Positions 23,021-32,071 of a DNA stretch of 32,071 bases are shown one piece after another (the first letter of the stretch is position 1; each line of letters opens with the position of its first letter). Made by a program: the position numbers and the translations under genes. The notes beneath the pieces were generated by a model that made no database searches, was not told where the DNA came from, and saw only the letters and a list, made by a program, of their open reading frames with translations. The DNA lies in assembly GCA_030591445.1 (NCBI GenBank), contig JAUVBB010000017.1, positions 1-32,071 on the forward strand, written 5' to 3'. This DNA is from Deltaproteobacteria bacterium (GTDB taxonomy: Bacteria; Myxococcota; B64-G9).

Positions 23021-23043
23021 TTCAGAAGGGTTCCACCTGCTCC
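23021..23043. repeat. 23-bp direct repeat, right copy (3' end of the giant lipoprotein gene)
   Basis: Exact partner of 21506-21528, same orientation. Read on the minus strand it encodes the last residues EQVEPF and the stop of the second giant lipoprotein. Confidence 0.85.
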
Positions 23044-26000
23044 GGCGGGTGCGAGGTCAAGAGGCCCTGGAAGATTCCTTGGGTATAGGCCAGATCGGAT
23101 ACCCCGTTTTTTCGGTAGGCGATATGAACCCGATCCAGAGAGTCTAAGCCAATGCTGGTATAGCTGCGTTGCCCCAGACCCACGGTCGGGTCTAGCTCGG
23201 TGCTGCGCCAAGTGCCATGGGCATTGGTGGCATACATGAGATAGCCCCAATCGTCTTGCACATAACTGATGTGGACCTGATCCAGGCTGTCGATGGCAAT
23301 GGAGGTAAACCGGCCCACGCCAAAGGCCGAGGCCACGATGGTGACTTCCCAGCTACCCGAGGCGTTGGTGGCATAGCGCAGGTCGTTGTAGGTGTTGTCG
23401 TAGTAGGCAATGTGCACTTTGTCCGCCGAATCGATGGCCATGGAGACAAAGGAGCCCACATAACTGTCCGAATCGATGACCGTCTCCACAAAGGAACCCG
23501 ATCGGTTGGTCAGGTAGTGCACGCCTTCTTGGCTGCCCGCATCATAAACGATGTGCACGTAATCCTGGCTGTCGATGGCCAGGTCGTTGTGCACCTCGCC
23601 GGAAGACGATAGCGAGACCAGGTCCTGGATGATCCACGGCGCACCCGGTCCCGGTATGCGGTAGGCGTAACGCATTGCCGAAAACATGGCACTGAAGTAG
23701 GACAGGTGCACGAATCCCGCCGAATCCACGCCGATACCGCTGGGTACCTGGCCGGCGGTGAAAACCTGTTCCACTGTCTCCAGGGTCCAAGGCCCATAGG
23801 CATCGGTGGCATATTCGATGGCAGAAGTGGACTGGTTGCCGTAGCTGATATGGAGAAGATCGGACTGGTCGACAGTGATGGAAGCAAACAATCCCACCCA
23901 GTGGCCCATAAAGTCCCCGTCGTCCACGGTCTCGATGGTCCAGGCGCCCGAAGCGTTGTGGGCGTGCTCCAGGGTGACGGTGGTTTCATCAAAATAAGCC
24001 ACGTGCACCACATCGTTGCTGTCCAAGGCCAACGACGCATAAGAGCCAGTGCTGCCGGCCGAGTCGATGATCTCGTCCGACCAAAGGGGTTTGGCAACAA
24101 TCGCGTGCAACAGATCCTGGTATTCGGCCGAGTGGTAGGTGAGATGGGGGCGGCCGGTGCTGTCCAAGGCGATGGCGGCGAACTGTCCCACATCGCCGGT
24201 AACGTGCAGGTCCATGGTCTCCCAGGAGCCGCTCTCGTTGGTGGCATAGCGCAAATCGTTCAAGCTCCCCACCCCGTAACCGATGTGGGCCTTATCGTTT
24301 TCGTCCAGCACCAAAGAGGTGTAATAGCCGGCGGCGTCGGCGGCGTCGGCCACCTGGATCACCCAGGCTCCGGAGGCGTTGGTGGCGTAGTAGAGATCGT
24401 CAAGACGCAGGTAGGAGATGTGAACCTTTCCCTGGTGGTCTAAGGCCAGCGATGAGTAGCTGCCGGGACTGCCAACAGCGTTGTCCACGGTTTGGGTCAC
24501 CCACGCGCCGGAGGCATTGGTGGTGTACTCGAGACTGGTCGGCGCGCCCCAGTCCTTGTGACTGATGTGCACCTTGTCGGCGCTGTCTATGGCCAGCGAA
24601 GAATACTGGCCCGGCCAATCGGTATCGTCCGCTAGTTCGGTGACCCAGCTGCCCCCGGCGTTGTTGGCCACCTGCAGATCCCGGTCTATCTCCCCATAGA
24701 AGCTGATCCAGGCGGCGCCGGTGCTGTCGATACCGATGGAGGTGTCTCGGTAGCCCGGATCGCCCGTGTCCTCTACCAACTCGTTGGCCCAGGAACCGGA
24801 AGTGTTGGTGGCGTAGCGTATGTCACGGTTGGTGTAATCCTGGTAACAGATGTGCACGAAGCCGAGCGGATCCACGAAGATGTCGGTGGACCGGCCGGTG
24901 TCGCCCACGCTATCAACCGTGACCGCCACCCAGGTGCCCGAGGCGTTGGTGGCATATTTCAGGTCGGCGTTGGTCGCATCATAGTAGCTTACGTGCAAGG
25001 CGTCGTTGGCATCGATGACCATGGCGGAATACAGGCCCACGTCATCTACCGAATCCACCGTCAGCCGGGAATGGAAGCCCAAGGGCACCACGCTTTGGTA
25101 GACCAAGGAATTGTCCTGGTTTCGGGTCAAAAAAAGGAGTTCTTCGTTGAAGCGGGTAGGGTCCACGGCCGGCCCCGGGCGCAACCAGGAAAAGGTGTTG
25201 TCGATCATGGGGTCCCGGTTGGGCATCCCCAGCAGGTCTTCATTTTGATAAGTGATGCTCATGGTGAAGGTGCCCGGATTGGGTTTGAACGCATAGCGAA
25301 AATCGTCCTTGTCCCGGATCCAGAAGGCGTATTCCACCGGATCGAAAGTCAGCGCGTCTACCACCAGGGACCAGGGTGATTCGTTGCCCACTTCGTCAAT
25401 CGCCTTGATGCGGTAGTACAATCTCTTGCCCACCTGGGCGCTCACGTCGTCAGCCAGGTTGATTTGGGCCGGAAGAATGTTGCCGTCCCGCAGCACGAAG
25501 TCACCCTCTCCCTCCACGAAACGCTCCAACACCAGATGATCGGTGTCCGGGGGCACGCTCCAGGCCAGTTCCACCGTGTCGCGGGCCAAGGCGAAGCCGT
25601 CGCCGTCGATGTCCGCCACCTGCAGGGCGGGGATGGCCGGCGAGTTGGTGTCGAGTTCCACCGTGTTGGAGGCCAGCGCCGCGCTCAGCACGTTGCCGGC
25701 ATCGTCTTTGGCGCATAGGTACACTTGCCTCAGGCCGTCGCCGGGAGACAGAATGAACGGAATATCGGCCTGGGCCGGGTAGACGTATTGGGCGCTATCA
25801 CAATTGAACGAGGCATCGGCCAAAGCGCTGGCTACCCCCACCCGGTCGGACACCGCGTCGCGCAGGTCTACCCGCACCACCACGTCGCGCGAATTGGTGG
25901 GCGAGGCGGGCACCCCGTCGTTGAGTCGATAACCGACGATTTCAGGCGGGGTGTAGTCCAGGGTGATGGAATCTTCGGCCGCATTGGCCACCGTGGTGGC

Positions 26001-29000
26001 GTTGCCCGCCAGGTCGATGAATTGCACATACACGGTCTTGGATCCCTCGGTTCCTACGGCGGCCAGGGTGTGGGATCGTACCTGCTCGAAAGGGATGGGC
26101 GCTTCGTCGAACACGGTATCGTTGGAGATGCGCATGGAGTCCACCCCGCTGACCAGGTCGGTGGCCGACAGGGTCAGAGAGACCTCACCCAGGGACTCGG
26201 TGGCGTATTGCTGGCCCCCGTTGATCACCACCGTGGTGTTGTAGGGCGGCTGGGTGTCGAGCACGATGGACGCCGAGCTGGGCAGGGAACGGTTGCCCGC
26301 CGGGTCGATCACCAGGGCGGTGAGCGTCTTGGTCCCGTCGCTGCCATTCAAAGTCACGGTGGCCGGCGGATTGTCCGCCGCGTGGGTGCCCTGCTCGTCG
26401 ATGTCCCCGGATAGTTCCAGGCTGAGGCCAGTCTCGAACACGGTAACCGACAAGTTGGCATTTACATTGTTGGTCAGGTTGGCTCCGCCCGCCAAGCTTA
26501 GCTGGGGCGCCTGGGGGGCCGAGGTGTCCAGCCCCACTGCATTGTCCGAGCTGACCGACGTGCCGGTCACGTTGCCGGCAAGATCTTTAGCGCAAAGGTA
26601 CAGCCGTCTGTTGCCATCACCGGCGGTCAGGGTATAACCCACGTCGCCCGAAGCGGGATATACGTAATTGGCGGTCTGGCAGTCGAACACACCTTCGGAC
26701 AGGGCCGTGCTTTGCACTCCGGCAAAATTGTCGCTGATGTCGGCCAAGAGAACCGTGATGGAGCGGCTGTTGGTGGGCTCGTCGGGCGTGCCGCCGTTGA
26801 GGGTAAAGCTATTGATCTGTGGCGGCGTGTGATCCAACGAGACCAAAGCCGGTGCGGCCTGGTCCATGTTGCCGGCCGGGTCCGTGCAGGAGACGGTGAC
26901 GGTTTTTGGGATCTCATTGGCACCCAACACCACCGGCACCACGCTTTGGTAGGCCCCGCTGTACAAAACGTTGGCCAGTTCGTCCACGATGTTTAGGGCA
27001 AGCTGGGCATCCGGCGCCTGGGCGTCTGCGCACTGCACGCTTACGCTGGTCGAGCCATCGGGGCTGGTCACCCAGCCCGTGCCCGTCCCAAGCAGCACGG
27101 AGGCAAGCTGGGGAATGGTGCTATCCAAGGTGAGGGCAACGCTGGCCATGGGAGACAGGTTGAGCGCATTATCTCTCACCTGGACCAGCACCGTCTTGGG
27201 CCCGTCGCCGCCCGGCAAAGACCTTTGGAAAGACGACTGCAGCGCTTCCCAGGTCTCGCTGTCCAACACCCCGTCCATGGCCATCCGCATAGAGCCCGCA
27301 GCCGGTGCCACCAGGGTTATATCCACCAGGGGATCCGACACATAGGCCGCGCCTGCGGCTACCGTGAGCAGCGGCATGTCGGGCGGCGCGGAGTCGAGTT
27401 CAATGCCGTCGGCCACCGCAGTGGTCTTGTTGCCGGCCCGGTCCATCAGCTTGATCCACACCTCTTTGGGGCCGTCGCCCGGGCTAAGATACCAGGCTTT
27501 TGCCGGTGAGAAGGCCTCGTAGACCTCCACGGTGAATCCTGGATCATTGGACAAGGCCATGAAAGCCGCATCAGCATCCGCTTGGATGTCCAGCACCACC
27601 ACCGGGGAATTGCAGTGGGACGGGTCGTCAAGGCCGGCACAGTCGATGAAAAAACCGTTCAACTGGGGCAAGACCCGATCGAGCGTGATCTGCGCCTCGA
27701 CGGAATTTAGGGTCTCATTGCCGGCATAGTCCCGGTAATGCACGTACACGCTCTTTTGCTCATCCACCAGCGGGTCTAAAAGCGTATGGCTCATGGCCGG
27801 GACAAAGTTTTGCCAGGGCTCGGTGTCGAACTGCCCGTCGTTGGACAGGCGCATCTGCCAGATGCCGGTGCCGGGCAGCGGATCGGAAGCGCTGAAGGTC
27901 AAAGTCACCATGCCGTCGGGGTTGTTGGCAAACTGGGCCCCGGCGTTGATCTGCAGCAGGGCATTTTCGGGTGGGTGGGTGTCGAGCTTGATGGAGGAAA
28001 TCAATATCTCCGACAGGGTGTCATCGCTCATCCGAAACTGCACGTTGACCGTCTTGTCGCCGTCGCCGTCTGACAGGGTGAATGGCACATCGGCCTGAAA
28101 GGGTACCCAACTGGCATCGCTAAAAGTGGGATCTTCGCTGATGCGCATGTCGATGGCATCTTCGGCCGAAAGGGACAGAGACACCAAAGGATCGTTGGTG
28201 AACAGGGCGCCGCCGTTGATGTCGAAATCCCCCTGGCGCACCGCCAGGGTGGCCAAATTCACCGCTGACACGGTGTTGGCCTCGACCACCACCGTTCCCA
28301 GCTGGGCCGGTACGTAGCCTTGGTGCGAGGCATGTACCGTATACGATCCCACCGGTACGCCTGCCATGAGGTAGTCGCCAGCGCTGGTGGTGGTGTCGGA
28401 ATAGGGCGTGCCGCTCACCTCCACCGTGGTGCTGGAGTGCTCCTGGCTGCCGGCCAGCAATACCGTTCCCCGCACGGACCCCCGTGAAATGGCCAGCGGA
28501 ATCAAGTCTTCCACTGTGTCTTGCCCGCCGACCACCATCACCCCGCGTACGGTTTGGGTGTCAAAGCCCGTCTTGCTGGTGGTCAGGATATAGCTGCCGG
28601 CGGCCACCCCGGCTATCCGGAACGAACCGTCCGGCGCGCTGGTGGTGGTCTCGCTGCCCAACAGACTGAGGATCACATCCCCATGTCCGTTTTCGGCTGC
28701 CCCTTCCAGGAACACCACGCCCACCACCGCCCCCGGATTGGGATCCAGTACCACCGGGCTATCGGGAATCTCGGTATCCTCGCCCGCGCTGACCGCCACC
28801 GCGTTGCGCCGGGCAATGTTGTAATGCTTGACGGAAAACACAATGTTGTAGGTACCGGCGTTCAAGTACAGGTCGAAGCGCCCGGCCATGTTGGTCACCG
28901 TGCGCACGCCGGCGTCTTCCACCTCCACCACGATGCCCGAGTGGTCTTGCAAATCCAGTTCCTGGGCCAACTCACCGCTCTTGTGCGCCCAGCCGAACAG

Positions 29001-29426
29001 GTGGCCGGCCGTGTCGGTGGGCGTCTCGGGAATGGGATCCAGGGTGACGGTCAGGTCCAAGCTGTTACCAGGGAGAAAAAAGAGGCTTCTGATCTGACGC
29101 AGATGCCGCGGGTGGGTCACCTCGATGGTCGAGTTTCCCGGATGCAGATCGTTGAACTCGAATCGACCGTCAGCCCCGGTGACCGCACTAGCAGGCGATA
29201 CCAAGGCACCATTTTCCAGCGTAACGGTGGCGCCCTCTAAAAGCACCGGTTCACCGCCGTCTTGCCCGCTTTCGCCATAGACCACCCCCATCAACTGGGC
29301 TTTGGCCTGGTCTTCGGGAGGGGTATTCGGATCATACGGATTGTTCGAATCCAACGAAGTGTTACAGCCGACGACCAACAGAACGACGATGAGCGCAAAC
29401 TGGGCGCACAATCCTCTCACGTTCAT
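23022..29426 (-). CDS. Giant modular lipoprotein, shorter paralog
   Basis: A 2134-residue paralog of the protein at 9717-18695. ATG 29426 follows GGAAAGGGG. Lipoprotein signal with VVGC (Cys21), then the shared NPYDP motif, about four carboxypeptidase-regulatory-like domains (about 38-400), an Ig-like series (about 400-1260), an Fn3-like domain with ADIDGDGFAL, and 14 propeller repeats (about 1456-2123). It has only one copy of the 290-residue Ig module (about 26520-27390), against four in the larger paralog. Repeats 7 and 14 lack the TNxSG motif, which places a boundary between two seven-bladed propellers. Probably on the cell surface or in the periplasm and binding an unknown ligand. Two GH130 genes lie upstream on the same strand with a 121-bp gap, so a link to glycans is possible but unproven. 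Confidence 0.92.
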   Translation of the reverse strand: MNVRGLCAQFALIVVLLVVGCNTSLDSNNPYDPNTPPEDQAKAQLMGVVYGESGQDGGEPVLLEGATVTLENGALVSPASAVTGADGRFEFNDLHPGNSTIEVTHPRHLRQIRSLFFLPGNSLDLTVTLDPIPETPTDTAGHLFGWAHKSGELAQELDLQDHSGIVVEVEDAGVRTVTNMAGRFDLYLNAGTYNIVFSVKHYNIARRNAVAVSAGEDTEIPDSPVVLDPNPGAVVGVVFLEGAAENGHGDVILSLLGSETTTSAPDGSFRIAGVAAGSYILTTSKTGFDTQTVRGVMVVGGQDTVEDLIPLAISRGSVRGTVLLAGSQEHSSTTVEVSGTPYSDTTTSAGDYLMAGVPVGSYTVHASHQGYVPAQLGTVVVEANTVSAVNLATLAVRQGDFDINGGALFTNDPLVSLSLSAEDAIDMRISEDPTFSDASWVPFQADVPFTLSDGDGDKTVNVQFRMSDDTLSEILISSIKLDTHPPENALLQINAGAQFANNPDGMVTLTFSASDPLPGTGIWQMRLSNDGQFDTEPWQNFVPAMSHTLLDPLVDEQKSVYVHYRDYAGNETLNSVEAQITLDRVLPQLNGFFIDCAGLDDPSHCNSPVVVLDIQADADAAFMALSNDPGFTVEVYEAFSPAKAWYLSPGDGPKEVWIKLMDRAGNKTTAVADGIELDSAPPDMPLLTVAAGAAYVSDPLVDITLVAPAAGSMRMAMDGVLDSETWEALQSSFQRSLPGGDGPKTVLVQVRDNALNLSPMASVALTLDSTIPQLASVLLGTGTGWVTSPDGSTSVSVQCADAQAPDAQLALNIVDELANVLYSGAYQSVVPVVLGANEIPKTVTVSCTDPAGNMDQAAPALVSLDHTPPQINSFTLNGGTPDEPTNSRSITVLLADISDNFAGVQSTALSEGVFDCQTANYVYPASGDVGYTLTAGDGNRRLYLCAKDLAGNVTGTSVSSDNAVGLDTSAPQAPQLSLAGGANLTNNVNANLSVTVFETGLSLELSGDIDEQGTHAADNPPATVTLNGSDGTKTLTALVIDPAGNRSLPSSASIVLDTQPPYNTTVVINGGQQYATESLGEVSLTLSATDLVSGVDSMRISNDTVFDEAPIPFEQVRSHTLAAVGTEGSKTVYVQFIDLAGNATTVANAAEDSITLDYTPPEIVGYRLNDGVPASPTNSRDVVVRVDLRDAVSDRVGVASALADASFNCDSAQYVYPAQADIPFILSPGDGLRQVYLCAKDDAGNVLSAALASNTVELDTNSPAIPALQVADIDGDGFALARDTVELAWSVPPDTDHLVLERFVEGEGDFVLRDGNILPAQINLADDVSAQVGKRLYYRIKAIDEVGNESPWSLVVDALTFDPVEYAFWIRDKDDFRYAFKPNPGTFTMSITYQNEDLLGMPNRDPMIDNTFSWLRPGPAVDPTRFNEELLFLTRNQDNSLVYQSVVPLGFHSRLTVDSVDDVGLYSAMVIDANDALHVSYYDATNADLKYATNASGTWVAVTVDSVGDTGRSTDIFVDPLGFVHICYQDYTNRDIRYATNTSGSWANELVEDTGDPGYRDTSIGIDSTGAAWISFYGEIDRDLQVANNAGGSWVTELADDTDWPGQYSSLAIDSADKVHISHKDWGAPTSLEYTTNASGAWVTQTVDNAVGSPGSYSSLALDHQGKVHISYLRLDDLYYATNASGAWVIQVADAADAAGYYTSLVLDENDKAHIGYGVGSLNDLRYATNESGSWETMDLHVTGDVGQFAAIALDSTGRPHLTYHSAEYQDLLHAIVAKPLWSDEIIDSAGSTGSYASLALDSNDVVHVAYFDETTVTLEHAHNASGAWTIETVDDGDFMGHWVGLFASITVDQSDLLHISYGNQSTSAIEYATDAYGPWTLETVEQVFTAGQVPSGIGVDSAGFVHLSYFSAMFSAMRYAYRIPGPGAPWIIQDLVSLSSSGEVHNDLAIDSQDYVHIVYDAGSQEGVHYLTNRSGSFVETVIDSDSYVGSFVSMAIDSADKVHIAYYDNTYNDLRYATNASGSWEVTIVASAFGVGRFTSIAIDSLDQVHISYVQDDWGYLMYATNAHGTWRSTELDPTVGLGQRSYTSIGLDSLDRVHIAYRKNGVSDLAYTQGIFQGLLTSHPPEQVEPF

Positions 29427-29488
29427 GAAAGACCCCTTTCCGAGCCAGTGAAACGCAGTACCTTAGCCAATAGCGAAATTCTACCGAA

Positions 29489-29516
29489 CGTTTGCCCAAA
29501 CGCAACTCATATTATA
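29489..29516 (-). promoter_or_regulatory. Promoter -10 and operator-like dyad upstream of the shorter giant lipoprotein
   Basis: On the minus strand a perfect TATAAT (29516-29511) is followed by the dyad CGTTTGGGCAAACG (29502-29489, 6-bp arms), which would lie at the transcription start. The -35 region (CTTTCC) is poor, so an activator may be needed. The dyad position suits a repressor. Confidence 0.35.
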
Positions 29517-29547
29517 TTGGATTTTGTCCCCGGGAAAGCGGGACCGG

Positions 29548-30555
29548 TTAGATGGGAATGAGATCTTCCAATTTACATTCGGCGAGACAGGAAGTCTCGT
29601 CGCAGGCACTGTAGTATAGGTATAGATCTTCCTCATTTCTGAGAACCATGCCATTCAAGAACACTACGTTGGGAACAAAACCGTTTGTTTCATAATCTTT
29701 CTCGGGAACAAGTATCGGTTTTTCTCCTCGATAAATGACCTTGCTGGGATCATCCAGATCCAGGAGCAGGACCATTAAGGAATAGAAGTCCTTGCCGTCA
29801 ATCAAGGTCTTGCCGTGATAGACTTCTAGCCAGCCATGGGCCGTCTTTATGGGCGGCGCACCGCCACCGATTTTTTCGCTCTCCCACTGGTTATGCGCCG
29901 GTCGGATTAGGCAGCGGTGTTTCCCCCAATGGATGAGATCGGGTGACTCGGCAATCCAAATTGAACTTTTACCAAAATCGTGATTGTACGGTCTGTGCAA
30001 GGCAAAGTATTTGCCGTTTATTTTCTCGGGAAAAATGCAGACATCCTTGTTGGGCGCACTGAAAATCATTCCCAGGTACTCTAGGTCGACAAAATTCTTG
30101 GTTTTCAGCAGAGAAGTGCCATAGCTGTCCCTGGATACGGCCGTGTAATTGATGTAATAGCAGTCGTCGATCTGCACGATGCGGGCATCCTCCACGCCGA
30201 ATTCTTCCGAGCTATTTTGCGGCGTCAGGAATGGTTTCTCATCGACCGAGAAATGGACGCCGTCGGTGCTTCTCGCCAAGCGCAAATGGCTTATGGTAGA
30301 GACGTATTCTTGGCCTTGGTGAATGACCGCTCGGGTATCCTTACGGCAAAGCTCGGGGTCATCTTTTTTCAAATGCAATACTGTCAATGCCCCTTTTCCG
30401 TGTTCAAAATGATAGACAGGGACGGCGATTTCGTCTTTGGTTTCCGGGCAGCCTTCGGCGACTCTAAGCAACAATAGAATTTCGTTATTAAACTGTATGG
30501 CGCCCGGGTTCAGCGAGCCCTTGACCACCAAATCCTGATGGGACGGAGCGATCAT
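29548..30555 (-). CDS. GH130-family glycoside phosphorylase/hydrolase (short form), start uncertain
   Basis: Matches glycoside hydrolase family 130, five-bladed-propeller enzymes, many of which phosphorolyse beta-mannosides. Diagnostic motifs: GVEDARI with the likely catalytic Asp123, DVCIFPEKINGKYFALHRP, GGGAPPIKTAHGWL and GFVPNVVF. The first canonical ATG is 30555, but the frame stays open upstream and encodes NNPLITPA, the conserved N-terminus of the family, so translation very probably starts earlier. AAAAGGA lies six bases before an ATA at 30594; a non-canonical initiator or a sequence error (ATG to ATA) would explain this. The ribosome binding site overlaps the stop of the upstream GH130 gene, so the two are translationally coupled. 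Substrate and phosphorylase versus hydrolase mode cannot be decided by reading. Confidence 0.88.
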   Translation of the reverse strand: MIAPSHQDLVVKGSLNPGAIQFNNEILLLLRVAEGCPETKDEIAVPVYHFEHGKGALTVLHLKKDDPELCRKDTRAVIHQGQEYVSTISHLRLARSTDGVHFSVDEKPFLTPQNSSEEFGVEDARIVQIDDCYYINYTAVSRDSYGTSLLKTKNFVDLEYLGMIFSAPNKDVCIFPEKINGKYFALHRPYNHDFGKSSIWIAESPDLIHWGKHRCLIRPAHNQWESEKIGGGAPPIKTAHGWLEVYHGKTLIDGKDFYSLMVLLLDLDDPSKVIYRGEKPILVPEKDYETNGFVPNVVFLNGMVLRNEEDLYLYYSACDETSCLAECKLEDLIPI

Positions 30556-30606
30556 CGCCGGCGTGATCAGCGGGTTGTTGGCATGCTTGTTTATGGCGAT
30601 TCCTTT

Positions 30607-32058
30607 TTAACGCATAGATGTGAGTAACTCGGTCAAGTCCAGCAAGGCCACCCGAGACGCATAATCCGCCATGGCGTAAGGCAACACCAGTTGTCCGTTG
30701 TGAACCATGGATCCGCAAGAATAAACTACATTGGGAACATAGCCTTCTCTCTCATTCTCATTCGGCACCAGAAAGGGCTCCTTCGTTCTTCCAATCACCC
30801 GTGAGGGATCCGTTAGGTCCAGTAACACTGCGCCAATGGCATACCTCCTCATGGCGCCTACCCCGTGGGTGATCAGCAACCAGCCTTCATCCGTTTCAAT
30901 GGGAGAACCACAATTGCCTATCTGGTAGTACTCCCAAGGGTAGGCCGGTTTCACTATCAACTGAGCTTCTCTCCAGAACTGCACATGATTCGAGAACATC
31001 AGATAAATATTCTCATTGTCCAGTCGCGAAATCATTGCGTACTGGCCATCGATTTTTCGGGGGAACAGGGCCATCCCTTTGTTCTTGACCGACTCTCCAT
31101 TCAAGGTGCGCACCTTGAAGGTTAGAAAATCGCTGGTTTCAATGAGTTGGGAGAGAATGGTCTTGCCATCCCATGCGGTTGCCGTTCCGAAGTAACGGAA
31201 TGCCCCATCGTCATCGACAAATTTAACAAAGCGCGCGTCTTCGATTCCGTGCTCCTCCACCGGAGAATAAGGAAAAAGCGCTCGCCCGCCGATGGGGATA
31301 TCGGGCTCGAATTGTATGTCGTAATTGGCGCTGGCTATCCAGAAGAGGTTCTCTTTTGTGCTCTGGTTGGCAAAAGACAAGGCCGGCTCTTTGTTGTGCA
31401 GGTCTTTGACCATTGCCTGCAACTCTTGAAAAGTGAAAACGCTCGCTAACAACCCGAAAACCTTGTCGGAATACTCATTGTTGAAACCCAGATCCATGAA
31501 TTTCTGGGCGAGGGTTTTCTTGTCGAATTCCTTGTTCATGATCGGGTTTGGGGTTTCGACGAAGCGGGTAGGTTGGTCTATGTGCAGATCATTGTTGCGG
31601 TCAATGGTGCCTGAGCGAAACGCTACCGATGAGATGTGTCCTTCCCCGACCGCTCTCAAACTCATGACAAAACGAGTTGAGCCGGTGGGCAAATTCGTTT
31701 GATCTGGATGGGGCACCATGGATGGGTTGAAAAGCGCGGCGGATTCCAAGGAATATTCGCTGGTAAAGTAAGAACCAATCAGCAGTTTGCGTTGATGACT
31801 GGGCTCCAGATCAATGAATTGAAGGTGCTTGATGACTTCATATCTGCGCAAAAAGGTGTTTTCGACCTCGATGTGTCGGCTTGAAAAATCGGCAAGAATC
31901 TTGTCCAGATGCTCTTTCACGTCGGCGTCCGGCTGCGCGGCAATGCGAGCGAGAATTCTTACCACCCGCTCGGGACTGGGAATGAATGGCCTAATCAGAA
32001 CGCGCGAGGCATCCGGCTCGATTTTCACTTCGGTACGGTTGACCCTTAATTTACTCAT
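30607..32058 (-). CDS. GH130-family glycoside phosphorylase/hydrolase (long form)
   Basis: A 483-residue GH130 protein with an N-terminal helical extension of about 100 residues absent from the short form. Motifs: NPSMVPHP near 111, RFVMSLRAVGEGHISS, HGIEDARFV with likely catalytic Asp274, MALFPRKIDGQYAMISR, GNCGSPIETDEGWLLITHG and GYVPNVVYS. Long and short GH130 proteins often occur as pairs near glycosyltransferases (family knowledge); genes beyond 32071 would show whether that holds here. ATG 32058 was taken as the start. The frame stays open to the window edge and the ribosome binding site is weak, so a start further upstream cannot be excluded. It is the first gene of a probable two-gene operon with the short form. 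Confidence 0.88.
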   Translation of the reverse strand: MSKLRVNRTEVKIEPDASRVLIRPFIPSPERVVRILARIAAQPDADVKEHLDKILADFSSRHIEVENTFLRRYEVIKHLQFIDLEPSHQRKLLIGSYFTSEYSLESAALFNPSMVPHPDQTNLPTGSTRFVMSLRAVGEGHISSVAFRSGTIDRNNDLHIDQPTRFVETPNPIMNKEFDKKTLAQKFMDLGFNNEYSDKVFGLLASVFTFQELQAMVKDLHNKEPALSFANQSTKENLFWIASANYDIQFEPDIPIGGRALFPYSPVEEHGIEDARFVKFVDDDGAFRYFGTATAWDGKTILSQLIETSDFLTFKVRTLNGESVKNKGMALFPRKIDGQYAMISRLDNENIYLMFSNHVQFWREAQLIVKPAYPWEYYQIGNCGSPIETDEGWLLITHGVGAMRRYAIGAVLLDLTDPSRVIGRTKEPFLVPNENEREGYVPNVVYSCGSMVHNGQLVLPYAMADYASRVALLDLTELLTSMR

Positions 32059-32071
32059 GTGCTCACATTCC

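Noticed and set aside
25725-26414. 229-codon plus-strand ORF opposite the shorter giant gene
   Set aside because: Antisense shadow; composition follows the complementary Ig-like coding frame and no family is recognised. Similar shadows lie at 23706-24443 and 28521-29240.
29526-29544. GTCCC/GGGAC hairpin after the short GH130 gene considered as a terminator
   Set aside because: On the transcribed strand it is followed by AAAA, not a T-run, and the stem is only five pairs.

Overview
The window looks like chromosomal DNA from a large-genome, deltaproteobacterial-type bacterium, most likely Myxococcota (inference). The evidence is a tandem pair of eukaryotic-like Ser/Thr kinases carrying membrane-anchored TPR sensors of the kind common in that group, very large modular lipoproteins, a good sigma-54 promoter, and frequent TTG/GTG starts with strong AAGGAG-type ribosome binding sites. 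The sequence is GC-rich in the coding blocks and AT-richer between 18.7 and 20.3 kb.

Layout. 1-283: C-rich low-complexity DNA and the leader of the first kinase. 284-6370: two tandem paralogous kinase-TM-TPR receptors. 6529-7761: a membrane-anchored protein with a TonB-like N-terminus and a VWA domain. 7762-8092: a regulatory gap with two inverted repeats and a well-matched sigma-54 promoter, leading into a small acidic-tailed lipoprotein (8093-8947). 8962-9495 (minus): a DUF4395-like membrane protein, divergent from the first giant lipoprotein (9717-18695). 18871-19479: a thioredoxin with charged tails. 19480-20248: a gene-poor scar with a REP-like inverted pair, an IS66 transposase remnant and an operator-like array. 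20249-21442: an AAA+/DUF4143 ATPase. 21557-23005: an alpha/beta hydrolase fused to a beta-helix-like tail, flanked by 23-bp direct repeats. 23022-29426 (minus): the second giant lipoprotein, convergent with the first. 29548-32058 (minus): two GH130 glycoside phosphorylase/hydrolase genes that continue towards the right edge.

The two giant lipoproteins are the centre of the window. They share one plan: lipid anchor, an N-P-Y-D-P motif, about four carboxypeptidase-regulatory-like domains, a long series of Ig-like domains, one fibronectin-III-like domain, and exactly 14 beta-propeller repeats that look like two seven-bladed propellers. They differ in length by 858 residues, almost all explained by three extra copies of a 290-residue Ig module in the larger one. 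They are probably surface or periplasmic binding or adhesion proteins; their ligands cannot be read from sequence. The kinases probably sense extracytoplasmic signals through cysteine-containing TPR domains. No functional link between the kinases and the giant lipoproteins is proven here; adjacency only makes it a reasonable hypothesis.
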